Origin: Linnemannia hyalina
Taxonomy: Eukaryota; Mortierellomycota; Mortierellomycetes; Mortierellales; Mortierellaceae
Direction: 5' to 3'
NCBI GenBank assembly: GCA_019671135.1
Contig: JAHRHY010000017.1
Location: 62,001-126,000 of the forward strand
Length of the DNA stretch: 64,000 nt
Shown in pieces: positions 12,200 through 23,600 of this stretch; within the stretch, counting starts at the first letter, position 1; every line of letters starts with the position of its first letter. The translations under genes were made by a program, and so were the position numbers. A model generated the notes under the pieces. That model ran no database searches. It saw only the letters and a program-made list of their open reading frames with translations, and had not been told where the DNA came from.

Positions 12200-14599
12200 A
12201 CGGATGTACGTTACCGCACATCTTGTTCTTTATTTCGTATGTTCACTCTTTTATGAACAATTCAACCTAACCTAACCACATCATCGTTCCTTTTCCCTTT
12301 TATGTTGCCTGTGTACCCCCATATGTTCACTTTGATAGTATCATTAGATATTTCATTACATTTCTTTCGACTTCACAACATTACAATGATTTTCTGTTCA
12401 GTGTCTGAGCGTGTGTGGTTGCGTTTGCATGCAATATGTATGAGTGTGTGGTGCTTATGAGCATGCGTGTATATAATATGTGTGAAAGTGCGATGTGTCT
12501 GCATCAGTGATAAAGCAGAGACTATTTAGCGTTGATCAGTGATCAATCTGCAGGAGGTGCCTGAAATAGGTGAGCAAACAATTGACCAGTCGGGACAACC
12601 TCATTTTCTTAGACACGCTCCACAAGCTATTCCGGATATCACAACTGAGATGCTGTCAAACATACTGTCCCCACTTTTTGTCCTTTTGCTCCTGCCATCT
12701 GTTGAGGATTTTTTACTCACCCCCCGCAATGGAGTCATGACCAAAAGTGGACATTCTTGTCGCTAGAACATCGAGAGTGTACCTATTCATTGTCCACTGG
12801 GTCGCTAGAAAGTCAGAAAAAACTAAAATAGGGTGCGTTGAGATCCCCTTTGTACCTTTGAGTGATAAAGAAGCATATGTGCAAAGCATGATTTCCTCGA
12901 TCATTTTTTTTTTTTTTTTTTTTTTCATGTCTATGCCACCAAATCGTCTAGTGTGTGCGAGTCCGTGGTGGTTGGAGTAAGAAGTTAAAAACGGAGGAAA
13001 ATAACAAGAACGGACAAGTTTGTAAGAGTCATTGTGAGTCCAATATGAATGAATTTCATGGCGCACAACAGGTGGATTTACGTATCGACGATGCGAGGAC
13101 GAATGAAAGGCAGGTAAGAAAGAAGCGATAAAGAAAACTCCGTCTGAATAATATGTACTTTCTGGAGTAATTCTTCGGCGCCGTTGCCCGTGTTACATCA
13201 GCCCTGAGTACAGGCATTCATCCCCCTCTCTAATGATTGTCTATCTGTCAGCGTGCCAGTGTGTCATTCGTTTTTTTGTTCCTTCGACACCTTTACACTT
13301 TCATACTATATGTTAATTTGTTTTGCTCTCCCCGAAGAAGATCCGAATGCGCAATGAGTTTGTTGATTGTCTGCTACCTTTGGGCTTTTTGGATGAAGTG
13401 AAGTCCCACGCTCGCTTCCCACAAAACAACAAAAGCAAAAGAAAAAAAAGAGGGGATGGAGAGTAGCGTGAGTGAAGAAACAAAAAAGTGCGGGCAACAA
13501 TACAAACCATTCAGGCCACACGATCTTGAACTCGAAGAGAGAAGGCTGCGTGGTTAGTGGCGCTCTTATGTTTGTTCACTCGCAGTCTTTTTTCTTTGTT
13601 CAACTCAGTCAAACAATGCATGGCATGAAGGGCAACTGAAGTATTAGAGGCGTCTGAAACTAGGCGCCTGGAGGAAGCCCAGTCTACTGGATCAGAAGAG
13701 ATCGGATCCCACGCTAGAAACAAATGTCATCATTACTAGGATTTGAAGAGGTGAGAAAGGAAGTGAGGTAAGGCGATCTTCATGTCAATCCTTCCAACTC
13801 GCGCCTTGTCCGGTCTTCAGACTTGTGTAGAATGGACATTCCCCCTTTCTTGAGTGAACGTCTCCTATTCATTTCCTTTCTGCACAATGTATCTTTTCGG
13901 GTAAATGGATGGAGTTAATACTGCACACTTTCATGGAAACGCAGGGGTTGCAAACAGATGGTAAGAGGGGAATTGAATGGAGTAAGGGGTCTTATTGGTG
14001 CTTTTGTTTGTCATCGTTTCCTTTTTTTTCTTTCCAGTGTGGTTGTGGTGGTGTGTATCAATAATGACACCTAATATGGTCCTGATGCACACAAAAGGAG
14101 AAAGACAGACAGGGAGGTATGTGTGTGTGCCATGCCCGCAATCACACACAGTTGGCGGCACTCGAACCCAGGGATAAACGAAGCAACCTTGTTTGCTTCT
14201 AACGTGGTCTTCTTTTCTATTCTCCATTCATTGAACATGGACAGAGGTACACTTCTAATGGGATTTAGCATGGGTGCGCCTTGCCTGTCTCGCTGAGAGT
14301 GAGTTTGAAGCTGAGAAGGAAAAACGCATTTCCGCCCCGGAGCTGTTCTTTTGTACCTGAAAAAAAAAAAAAAAAAAAAAAACTAATAAGAGCGCATCCA
14401 TCCCTCCTTCTCTTCTTCTCTTTCTTTCTTCTCTCTTGTTCCCTCCACTCTCTCCTTACCCTTCCTCAGTCCCTGTTTGTTGAACATCTGTCCTGCTCGC
14501 AAGCAGCTGATCGTCCCCCCCTTCTCCACTCTATTTCCTTCCCCTCCACTCCATTCCTCACACCACCAAGCTGCACAGCAAAATACCCCAACGACAAGA
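12200..14599. other. Gene-poor region between RPS24 and the MFS gene
   Basis: No gene is firmly supported. It has low-complexity runs (T-run about 12905-12925, A-run about 14361-14382) and a CT-rich leader before the MFS start (14400-14590). On the minus strand, 13310-13920 holds three exon-like segments with coding character: one starting MNRRRSLKKGGMSILHK (about 13893 downwards), one WDPISSDPVDWASSRRLVSD after a TTTCTAG acceptor (about 13719 downwards), and one KRAWDFTSSKKPKGSRQS ending at about 13312. I could not join them in phase with good donors, so no gene is called. Confidence 0.35.
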
Positions 14600-17280
14600 A
14601 TGAGCAACACAAACACATCCCCGTCCACAGGGGAGATCGCCTCAAGCGCAGCAGCAGCACCAACAAGCCATGCCCTGACACACACCCACAACAACCCCTC
14701 CCAATCCTCCACAACTACCATCACCGTCATAGCCCCTCCAGAAAAGGCGGACGATCCCGCCAAGCAGAAAGATACCACTACCCCTGTCGATCCCGAGAGC
14801 GGATTGCCCACAGCTGAGGTCGAGAAGACGTCTGATGAGATCCTTGCCCAGGTGGTCGAGACCCTGCCCCTGCGCCAGCTTGCTCCCGCATTCTTGGGGT
14901 AAGTTGTACTGTCGCAACGTTGTCGTCTGCCCTCCTGCCCAATTTTTACAACAACAAAACAACAAACATAACAACAAAAGAGCACGAACCTCTCCCCATC
15001 TCCACGTCCCCACATGGCCAGTTGACTATCAATCTTGTCTTGTCAGTGCCTTACTCCTGTCTACCAGCACCTGCACGCTGCACGCACACCCTCCCCTCCT
15101 TCCCTTTGCGCCCTTTTTTTTTCTTTCACTCCCTCGGGCAATTTAGTTGGATTGTCAGTCCTTCATCATAAACTGCCTTCATCTCTCTACTCATATTTAC
15201 CCATTTACTAACCGTACTTCCTTTATTCTTACGTCAATAGAGTTGCGATGACAATGTTCATGGCTGCCTTGGATAACAGCATCGTGTCGACGGCATTGCC
15301 CAAAATCGGAACCCAGTTCTCGGCATCTAATAAGGTCGAGCTGGTCTTTACCTGCTATGTCATTACCTTCAACGCCTTCCAAGGTAAACCATCCAACATC
15401 TCTCTTTCTTCTACTTTACTATGGAGTAGATCATCATGCCCAATGTCTTCACTCTAAATATCGCCCTTTTGCTTTATACATGATGAATAGGTCTTTACGG
15501 AAAGATGAGTAATGTGTTTGGACGCAAGCCTACGGTGTTCTTTGCTATCAGCATCTTCTGCATAGGCTCGATCCTCTCGGGTGTTTCACAGTCTATGAAC
15601 ATGTTCTTGGGCGCACGCGCACTCACTGGTAAGCTTCATCGTTTGTACTCTATAGTCTTCAATAGAGATAACTTTCTCTTTATCGATGACATTTGACTGA
15701 TGGTTATCCTTTTGCCTTCATCGATAGGTATTGGAGCAGGAGGAATTTTCTCGCTGTCCAACATTATCATTGCAGACTTGGTGTCGATCCGCGACCGAGG
15801 CAAATATCAGGGCTTTATCTCTGCCGTGTTTGCCATCTCTGCCCTGGTTGGACCCGTCATGGGAGGTGCCTTTGTCGACAAGGTCAGCTGGAGATGGTGC
15901 TTCTTTATTCAGATTGCACTGGCTGTTGTCACGGTCCCCACGATGACAGTGATGCTGAAGCTACCAAGACCCAAAGGAGACATTTGGAGTAAGGTCAAGG
16001 CGATTGATTGGGCTGGCACCTTCTTCATGGCCATCTCTGCCGTCTTTTTGCTCTTGCCCACCAACCTTGGCGGTAACCTTTATGCCTGGAACTCGTAAGT
16101 TATCCATGTCTTATATTCTTTGTCATCGCCAATGGCTGTTAGCTGCTGTATGTAAGCAAAGGCAAATTACACCACTAATTTATTGCCTCCTTGAACCTCC
16201 AATAGGCCGTTGATTATTACACTCTACGTGTTGGCAATCCCTTCGATCTTGATGTTCTTGTGGGTCGAGGCCAAGCACGCCGAGCATCCCATTGTACCCC
16301 CTTACCTCTGGAAGAACCATAACGTCGTCACCCTCCTGAGCATTAACGTCTTTATGGGCATGACCTTCTGGTCTCTTATGTTCTACCTGCCCATCTACTT
16401 CCAGGTACATAAGCGCGAGCAATCATCGAGGACCCTATGCAACTGTTCTGCCTGTTTGTGTTCATCTATGCAAGTAACTAACCTCTCTTGATTCTCCACT
16501 TGACGTTTTTAGATCATTGAGCACGAGACGGCAACGAATGCTGGTTTGACCATGATTCCATTGGAGGCTGGTGTGTTCATCTCGTCCAACATTGCCGGTC
16601 TCCTTGTCTCAAAGTACGGCAAATACCGACCCTACATCTTCACTGGCACCGGCATTGCAGTCGTTGGTATCTGCCTTTGCCTGGTCCTTGCCGAGACGTC
16701 GTCCAAGGTTATTCACGTTGTGGTCCTGTTTATCTGCGGTTTGGGAGTGGGCCAGTTGTTCCCCACCCTGATTGTTGCTATCCAGGCCTCGGTTGATCGC
16801 AAGGATCTTGCCACCGTTTCGGCATTGCACAACTTTTTCCGTATGACCGGATCGGGTTTTGGTGTGGCCATCAACGGAGCCTTGTTCCAGAACAACCTCA
16901 ACAATGGGCTGGAGAGCTCGGGGGTGCCAGTGGAGTGGGCCAACTTGGCCAAGAGCTCTGCTCAAAAGATTGTGGATATCCCTGAGACTTACCGGGGGAT
17001 GGTTGAGGAGGTTTACTTGGACAGCATGAAAACCGTGTTCAAGGCCACGATTCCTATGGCAGTGATGATGTTTGTGTTGACGTTCTTGATCCGCCATGTG
17101 CGCCTGAACGCCAAGGCTGCTCCTTCAACCCCCGAGCCTAAGAGTTTTGACGAAACAGCGGTGGCTGCGTCAGGCAAAAGTGAGAAGGGGATGAAGGAAG
17201 AAGTCGTTGAAATGGAAGAAGAGAAGCAGTTTGCTTCTGTACCTTCGGCTGCGAGAGGTGACAAGGAGGAGTTGAAGTAA
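14600..17280 (+). CDS. MFS transporter, DHA2 (14-TM) drug/H+ antiporter type
   Basis: Six exons, 14600-14898, 15241-15383, 15491-15628, 15728-16094, 16206-16404 and 16513-17280, join in phase to 637 aa with GT-AG introns of 97-342 nt. A ~90-residue hydrophilic, Ser/Thr/Ala-rich N terminus precedes the first membrane helix. Landmarks are LDNSIVSTALPKIGTQF in TM1, LYGKMSNVFGRKP (the motif-A loop, G-x-x-x-D/N-x-x-G-R-K), an antiporter motif C in TM5 (ALVGPVMGGAF), and about 14 hydrophobic segments in all. This is the DHA2 pattern of fungal multidrug and siderophore-type exporters. The C-terminal ~65 residues are cytosolic and acidic (EEVVEMEEEK). It sits at the plasma membrane by inference, and the substrate cannot be deduced. 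An upstream in-frame ATG at 14477 exists but lies in the pyrimidine-rich leader, so 14600 is preferred. The Tc1/mariner-like element starts 158 bp after the stop. Confidence 0.93.
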
Positions 17281-17440
17281 TCCTGCCACTTCTTGTGTTC
17301 ATGCTGCCGAGAATCGACTTGCAAAGAAAGAGAGAGGGCTCACAACGGCCACCCATACCTTATTTTTGATACCACACACCCACACGTTCACAAGCTAGTT
17401 TTCTTTTTCTTCTCTTTTGCATTGTTTTGTGCATATATTA

Positions 17441-17465
17441 TTGCGCCTTTCATCGAAAATTATTG
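17441..17465 (+). repeat. Left terminal inverted repeat
   Basis: TTGCGCCTTTCAT followed by a 7-nt variable stretch and TATTG. The reverse complement of 20286-20310 reads ATGCGCCTTTCAT, 7 nt, TATTG; by eye 19 of 25 positions agree. Confidence 0.8.
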
Positions 17466-17481
17466 AATGGGGTGTGACGGA

Positions 17482-17556
17482 TGACACTTCAATTGTTTAA
17501 CAAATTAAGGGTAATGACACTTCAAAATGAAATGTCGACACTTGGTGTGAAGTGTC
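17482..17556 (+). repeat. Left subterminal TGACACTT repeats
   Basis: TGACACTTC occurs at 17482-17490 and 17515-17523. An inverted pair GACACTT/AAGTGTC follows at 17537-17556. The right end has the same motif at 20210-20218, 20231-20238 and 20246-20253 (the last within TGACACTTGGTGAAGTGA). Such repeats near the ends are candidate transposase-binding sites. Confidence 0.7.
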
Positions 17557-17652
17557 ATTTGTAAAAATGAGTAAAAAACAATATTGCTCCAACTCACTTA
17601 CGCTACAAACCAGCACTTCACCAAACAATGGCACCTCTTTGCTGAAGATCTT

Positions 17653-17689
17653 ACTGGTTTTTATACTTGTGAAAGTGTAAAAACCAGTA
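17653..17689. repeat. Hairpin-forming inverted repeat in the transposon leader
   Basis: ACTGGTTTTTATACTT pairs with AAGTGTAAAAACCAGT with one mismatch and a very short loop. It lies upstream of the transposase start and could be a regulatory or recombination structure; no role is shown. Confidence 0.65.
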
Positions 17690-17826
17690 GTGCTTCGTTA
17701 AGTGTAGTATTGACGTGTTATTCTAATCATGAGGGCCGAGGAAAGGTCCAGTGAAAAACTTCTTTTTCTCTCTTTCACTTCCTCCCTCATCCCTCCCCTC
17801 CTCCTCCTCCCTCCTCCGTCCCTTCA

Positions 17827-18913
17827 ATGTATTCCGAAGACCTACGCTGGGCTGCTATCAATCTTTATTGCTTCCAAGGATATGAGAAAGAATACGTTGC
17901 CTATCTCATGGGAGTGTCACCACCAACTATTTCGGTTTGGACAAGTATGTATTCGTCTCGGCTACTAAATCACACTTGACACCTTTGATACCTTTGCTAA
18001 CTCACTTGTGTTTTTGGTAGAGCTCTTCAATGAAGACGGGGTCGTAATGAAAGTCCAAGTTCGCAATATCCGTTCTCGTTGGCCACCCATTGTGAACGAA
18101 TTTGTCCGCGACTATGTGAAGGAACACCCTTGCTTTTTGATGGAGGAACTGCGAGACCACCTTCGAGCGTCGTTTCCAACCTTGACGAACACCTCTCTCC
18201 CTACCATCTGTCGAGCGCTCCGCCATGATTTGGGTCTTACTAGAAAGGTACTCCAGAAGAGAGCTCGTGAAGCTGCTCCACAAGAGTTGGTTGATTACCA
18301 ACAACGCCTTCAAGTCTTCTATAACTATCCCGAGCAGCTGGTTTTCATTGATGAGTCAAGCAAGGATGGCAGAGCGGCTCTTCGTCGATATGCCTGGTCC
18401 AAAAAAGGAGAGCCAGCCATTGTCACCCTTCCATTTTCCCGTGGCAAGCGAGTCTCTCTATTAGCTGCGATGGACAAGACCGGCTTTCAAGGCTGGTCGA
18501 CCACTTCTGGCACTTTTACTCGTACCTCCTTTCACCAAGCTTTTGTTCAAAACATCCTCCCTCTTCTTAACCCTTACCCTTTGCCCAATTCGATTGTTAT
18601 TATGGATAATGCCAGAATCCATATGTACAGTCAATTGGAAGAGGCTATTGCTACTCGAGGCGCTTTACTATTCTATCTTCCGCCTTACTCACCACAGCTC
18701 AACCCCATCGAGGTCGGTTTCTCACAATTGAAGAGATGGTTGGAACGATATGCCAATTTAGTTTTCCCCCAGCAGCCAGAGAAGGTGCTTGATGTTGCCT
18801 TGTTAGCCTGCACTAAAGGGGAGACCACTGCTGTCAACCTTTTTTCTCATTGTGGGTACGAGCAGAAAGGAGTACTTCGAGATGAAATGTTCATACAAAA
18901 AGAAAAAAAATAA
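17827..18913 (+). CDS. DDE transposase (IS630/Tc1-mariner, DD34E)
   Basis: Two exons, 17827-17944 and 18021-18913, join through a split Lys codon (A|AG) to 336 aa; the 76-nt intron has a GTATGT donor and a TTTTTGGTAG acceptor. Residues 1-40 form a helix-turn-helix (YVAYLMGVSPPTISVW), and a second helical DNA-binding part follows (FLMEELRDHLRASFP). The catalytic core shows D150 in VFIDESSKDGR, D235 in IVIMDNARIHMYS and E270 in LPPYSPQLNPIE, with 34 residues between the last two acids, the classic DD34E spacing. A family-typical AWSKKGEPA segment lies between the first two. The enzyme cuts at the element ends and inserts at TA. No frameshift or stop is present. The stop codon is followed after 5 bp by the stop of the convergent gene, so the two transcripts very probably overlap at their 3' ends. 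Confidence 0.95.
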
Positions 18914-18918
18914 AATGC

Positions 18919-20142
18919 TTATTCATTGTCATCATCATCAGTCATATGGTCTCTATCAGGGATGTCTTCTTCAGGGGCATCGGGGGGTTGGTTTCCTGCA
19001 TGATTTTGACCAAAAAAGTTGAAGGAAGAAAGGTTGAACCCAGAAGGCAAACCAAGTGCCTTTGCCAAGTCCTGTCTAGACATTTTAACCGTGATCTCCA
19101 GATCCACCTTGACTCGAACTGGGACGAACTCGTCGTCCTCCAAACCCTCGACTTCCTCCGCTCTTCTCTTCTCACGCACCCGACGCGCAGCATTATCCAA
19201 GTCATGGGCTTGTCGAGACGTGTTGTTGTTTGGAAGGACGAAACTATTTCCCGGCGGAGGCATCGCTCGTTTGGACAGATAGTGCACATGGTAGGCTCGC
19301 TCCATATCTCCGAGCTCATCCGCATCCTCTTGTTCGTTAAGACGTCGGCTGACCTCCGCAATTCTTCCGGCAGTTGATCGGTGGAGTATATTGTTGCTGG
19401 AGGAAGAAGAGGCACCAAGGGCGACAGGCTCGGTCATGTAGATAATCAATTGAAGAGCCCCACTGTGCTTTCCTGACCTTGTCCATGCTCTCCATGAGTT
19501 GTCGATTATCTGCAGAAAGTTGTCCTCGTTTAGGGTCACAGCGGCTTGCAGTCTTGCGCCTTTACTTGGTGATGGGATGATATCGGGAAGATCGTCTTGA
19601 GGCCAGACTAATGGTGCGTGTACGACAGAATATGCTCTGATAAGACCGAGTAGGACGCCGAAAGAGTGTGCACTCTCGAAAGCCCACTCGGCAGTGGAAG
19701 GAATGCTATTGACAGACTTGCGCTTGTAGTTGCCTCGCACACCTTTTCGAAAGTGTAATATAAACCGATAGGCGGGTTGGGGTACAAGTGGCGCCGTTCG
19801 TAATGGTCGTGAGGCTGCTGGTGCAGGGGCTGTTGAAGAGGAGGGAGCCCCATCATCAACTGTATCTGTACCTGAGGAAGAGGGACCCTCGTTATCAGCT
19901 GTATCATCCTGCGAAGTTGTTGAGGTGCGAACGGTGGACCTGGATCCGGAAGATGAAGAGATGGACTCAACATTCACTGTGGAGGAAGAGGCTGTCGCGG
20001 CGGATGGAGATGAAGAGGTCACGGTCACAACTGTAACTGATGAAGAAGAGCCATGTGATGAAGAGGTCGAGGTGGTAGTCGCTCTCGCCGTTGGGCTGGC
20101 TGACCGACGAGAGGAAGTTGAGGGAGATGGTGAGGAAGACAT
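18919..20142 (-). CDS. Transposon accessory gene, Ser-rich protein of unknown function
   Basis: A single open frame of 407 aa from ATG at 20142 to TAA at 18919-18921, wholly inside the transposon. The first ~125 residues are almost only Ser, Thr, Ala, Pro and Val with acidic patches, and likely disordered. A folded-looking part then begins (PQPAYRFILHFRKGVRGNYK), with FESAHSFGVLLGLIRAYSVV and a segment NFLQIIDNSWRAWTRSGKHS followed by LQLIIYMTEP. A charged, Arg/Glu-rich helix follows (AARRVREKRRAEEVEGLEDD), then VKVDLEITVKMS and an acidic end (DRDHMTDDDDNE). I do not recognise a named family. Alternating hydrophobic strands around one helix could suit a small ubiquitin-like or PB1-like fold, but that is a guess. 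Its position points to a role in, or a free ride with, transposition. Confidence 0.7.
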   Translation of the reverse strand: MSSSPSPSTSSRRSASPTARATTTSTSSSHGSSSSVTVVTVTSSSPSAATASSSTVNVESISSSSGSRSTVRTSTTSQDDTADNEGPSSSGTDTVDDGAPSSSTAPAPAASRPLRTAPLVPQPAYRFILHFRKGVRGNYKRKSVNSIPSTAEWAFESAHSFGVLLGLIRAYSVVHAPLVWPQDDLPDIIPSPSKGARLQAAVTLNEDNFLQIIDNSWRAWTRSGKHSGALQLIIYMTEPVALGASSSSSNNILHRSTAGRIAEVSRRLNEQEDADELGDMERAYHVHYLSKRAMPPPGNSFVLPNNNTSRQAHDLDNAARRVREKRRAEEVEGLEDDEFVPVRVKVDLEITVKMSRQDLAKALGLPSGFNLSSFNFFGQNHAGNQPPDAPEEDIPDRDHMTDDDDNE

Positions 20143-20285
20143 TAAGGGATAATAAAAAAAAAGTAGAAAACAACACACACTAAAAAAAAAAACTTCACCT
20201 GGTGCAAAGTGACACTTCACTGGTGCATTGTGACACTTTAATTTTTGACACTTGGTGAAGTGACGACAGCTCCTCGTCAAGAGCA

Positions 20286-20310
20286 CAATAAAAATTTATG
20301 AAAGGCGCAT
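20286..20310 (-). repeat. Right terminal inverted repeat
   Basis: Inverted partner of 17441-17465, with the shared core TGCGCCTTTCAT and shared TATTG. Confidence 0.8.
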
Positions 20311-20665
20311 TATACACAGATTAGCGGCTTATAATGGTTTATAGATTTTTTTATTCCGAGCACGATAGACAGTTATAAACCAGTCACATATGTGTGAATA
20401 GATTGTTTCATGTGCCCTCTCCTCTCGTGCCTGTGCCTGAACACATTGAGAACTGCGTTGCCCTCCTGCTTACATCACACTCTCTGCCCTCTATTCCTCT
20501 CTGCTCTTCCCTCCCTCTATCCCTAGGTCCTTCTATCATCACTCTCTCTACTCCCCTCTCTACTATCCTCTTCTCTCCTCCTTCCCTCAGCATTGCCCTC
20601 ACCCTGCTCCTAACCATATGTAGAGCGAGCTGACATGTAACACTGTGATAGACCAAGGATGGTGT

Positions 20666-23600
20666 TTATTCTCTTCTCTTTGGGTACTTTCTCGAGGGTG
20701 CTTTGGGAAGAGCCTTGTAGTATTTATCAATTGAACCAACAGTATCGATTTGCCCTCTTACGAAGGCAAGTGCATTGTTTACGGCGGACTTGTCAACCTG
20801 CAAGCCAGCTGGGATAGAGCGCAGAACCGAATGTACAATGTCCTTCTTCCACTTGTAGAGCTGTGCATCTTTGCCTCGCCACGCTGAACCGAACCACCTA
20901 TTAAGCTCTGCGATGGAGGGGGACCCATCGACGCCGTGGTAAACCCACTCTTGCCACAGTTGGTCGAGCGTATTCGGTCGTGGGATCAGCTTGCACTCGG
21001 GCATTAGGGGCATATGGTGTTGGGTCTCTCCTCTCGCCCTCTTCTCGTCGGCGACTAAGGCGGCTACTTGTCGCATTCTGTCCTCGACATTGTCGCTGGG
21101 GTTGAAAGCGGCCAGAGCTGCGCGGCGGTGCGCATCCCTTGAAAGAACTGCAGTGGAAGAAGTCAGAGGTCTTGATTCTTGCTGGCCAGCGTCCGGCTCT
21201 GGAAGCTGAAGAAGAGCGATGGCGGTAGCCATAGTGGTACTCTGGCTTGCTACACTGCCGTTGACGTCGTCACTGACCTTCACCTCATCGTCCTCGCTAA
21301 TCGCCACCACGGCTTCCACCGTTGACTTGAGAGCTTGCATCAACTGAGATCGAACGGCATCCTTGTTCAAACATTGTCGCTTGTTGCCTGCCAGTTTGTC
21401 ATTGTTGCCAATGCACCGCTTCAAGTCCTTCAGCTCGGATGCTGTCCTATCATTCTGAGCTTGTAAAGTAGCTGCTAGAACATTCATACCGGCGTGCAAA
21501 CTCTGAAGTCCGGCTTGCTGGCTTTGCTGCAGGCTCCGGATTGCAGCATCTTGGACACCGAGCCTCGCGCCGACCCTGTCAAACTCCAGTTGGATGATGG
21601 GTGTGGCAGATGCGAGGGAATCCGTGAGAGGAGAGGGATTTCTCATGCTCTCGAGTAGGGTTTGCTGGAAATCTTGAAACGCAGGTGTTTTGAAGACAGG
21701 GTGATCGAAAACAGGGTGCGCGGCGGCAGCACCACCCCCGGACAGGATGACAGCTGCATCCTGAAGGATAACCTTTCGCAGGTGGGCGAGAAGGCTAAGA
21801 TGGCGCTTTCTTGAAATGACCTCATTCGACAGAACGGTCTGCATATCCTTGTCCGTGTACACCTGCTTGACTTCCTTGCACTCGCCCCGTCGCAGCTTCT
21901 CACGCAACTCCTCGCGTCCGTGGAAAACGTCGCAGTCACGCATAATGTTGTCAATCGTGAGCCTCCAGAACGTGTCGGAGCAAGCATCCTCGATGAAAGG
22001 GAACAACTGCCTTTGGAGCTCAATGCTGGGGATCACAGTGTTCCGAGCCAACCAAAAGCGCTCTAGACGGTCGCGGTCAAATCCAGCCAATCGAAGGGCC
22101 ACTGAAGGCTCTACACCCTCGAGATAGTGAGTTGAGAGACGGTTCGATGCCCAGTTCCCGTGCTTAGCGATAGCCTCTACCGTAGATCCACACATATGCG
22201 CGAATCTGGAGCCGTGCTTGCGCCCAAGGTGAGTCACTGTGCCCTTGTCCAATATCCCGCTCTCATGAAGAGCCTCCACCTGCGCCTGGAACTGGGAGTT
22301 GTAAGTCATCGGTGCATCCATTGGTTTGTTTCCAGCTAACAGATGGTAGTCGGTCCATTTAGGGTTGGTGAGATCAGGCGCCCTTTTGTTTTTGCTCTTA
22401 GTACAGCAAAAAAAAGGAAGAGGTGGGGGGAAGAACGCATTATTAAATGAGTGTTGAAATATGAGTGACACGACGCGTCGGCCGCCGACATTTACCACAT
22501 GCACGCCACTTACCGACCAAAGCTCAAGCAAATAAAAGGCTAGCGCGCCAACTGGACACACATCTACTTCTTTGTTCCGAACTGCAACTCCATACTGAAT
22601 CTTGCCGTCCTTGTTCGTCTTGCCTTGCCTCATCATCAGCACAACTCCAAGCACGAATTGGCCTTCTCTGCAGCTGGCATCGTTCGTATTTTTGTTGCGG
22701 TTGGGCTCGACGTCGTGGGCGAAAAGATCCGGGAGTCGGATCTGGCGTGTGACCTCGCTGCGGAACATCATAAAAAAGCAAAGACTTACATCCGCACGGT
22801 CGCGTAACCCTTTCAAGCGGCGCTTTCTCAAGCTGGCTGCGCCCTCCACATTGCGCATCCAGAATCGCTTCATTAGCTGCCGAACAATCGAAGTTGGGTT
22901 CTGGGTGAAGTCGATAGAGCCAAAGTCGGTATCTGTCGACCTCTTCCTGGCGGACATCCTCACGCGGTAAACGTCGATCAGAGGTTGAAGGTACGTCTTC
23001 GGGGCCGGAACTGTGCCATAATCCATCGCTAAATTGTTCCTGTCTTCACACTGATGCTTATAGAGGTCGCCAATGGCAGCGAGGTGCAAGAGAATGGTTG
23101 CCGTCGAGTACCACCGCTCTTCACTGTTATCGTTGTTGCTGTTGTGGATGTCAACGTCTCGACTGGCGTCCCCCTCGCAGTCGTCATCGCTTTTGTCCTC
23201 CACATCGCCTCCATCGACATCATCATCAGAACACGGGTCATCCATATTTGCCCGCCGTTCGCCGGACTTGTCCTTGCTGTTGTTGCCCTTCCTGTCTCTT
23301 GGCAACGGTTTGATCCGTATAATACCTATAGCATTTATATTTTCGTTAGTTCTTATAATTTCAAACACCACCATAGCGTTTCGTCGTCGTCGTCGTATCG
23401 TATGACCGCTCACATTAGTTCCATTCTTCATATTCATACCGTTTTGAGGATCTTCCGTCTCGCAGGTCAGGCAAGCAAAGTAACGGGTTACTTTGCCTTT
23501 CGTGACGTTGTAATCATCCTTATATCCAGAAACGTCGCACCATTCCTATACCAATGGATGGAGTGATTGAGTTAGTTAGTGCGTCGAGTCGGGGGCCATA

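Larger units (their letters stand above)
17439..20312. mobile_element. Tc1/mariner-type DNA transposon with two convergent genes
   Basis: A 2.87-kb element bounded by TA dinucleotides at 17439-17440 and 20311-20312, the target duplication expected of the Tc1/mariner/IS630 superfamily. Inside each TA lies an imperfect inverted repeat (TGCGCCTTTCAT core). Subterminal regions carry repeated TGACACTT motifs in both ends. The interior encodes a DD34E transposase on plus and a Ser-rich protein on minus whose stop codons are 5 bp apart. Both reading frames are intact, so the copy may be young or still functional. The presence of a second gene is unusual for this superfamily. Confidence 0.85.

Noticed and set aside
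14140..14215. tRNA-like segment on minus (GGTTCGAGTGCC with a GAAGCAA/TTGCTTC hairpin)
   Set aside because: The B-box has an extra base, the T-stem does not pair, and no acceptor stem or A-box is found, so no tRNA is called.
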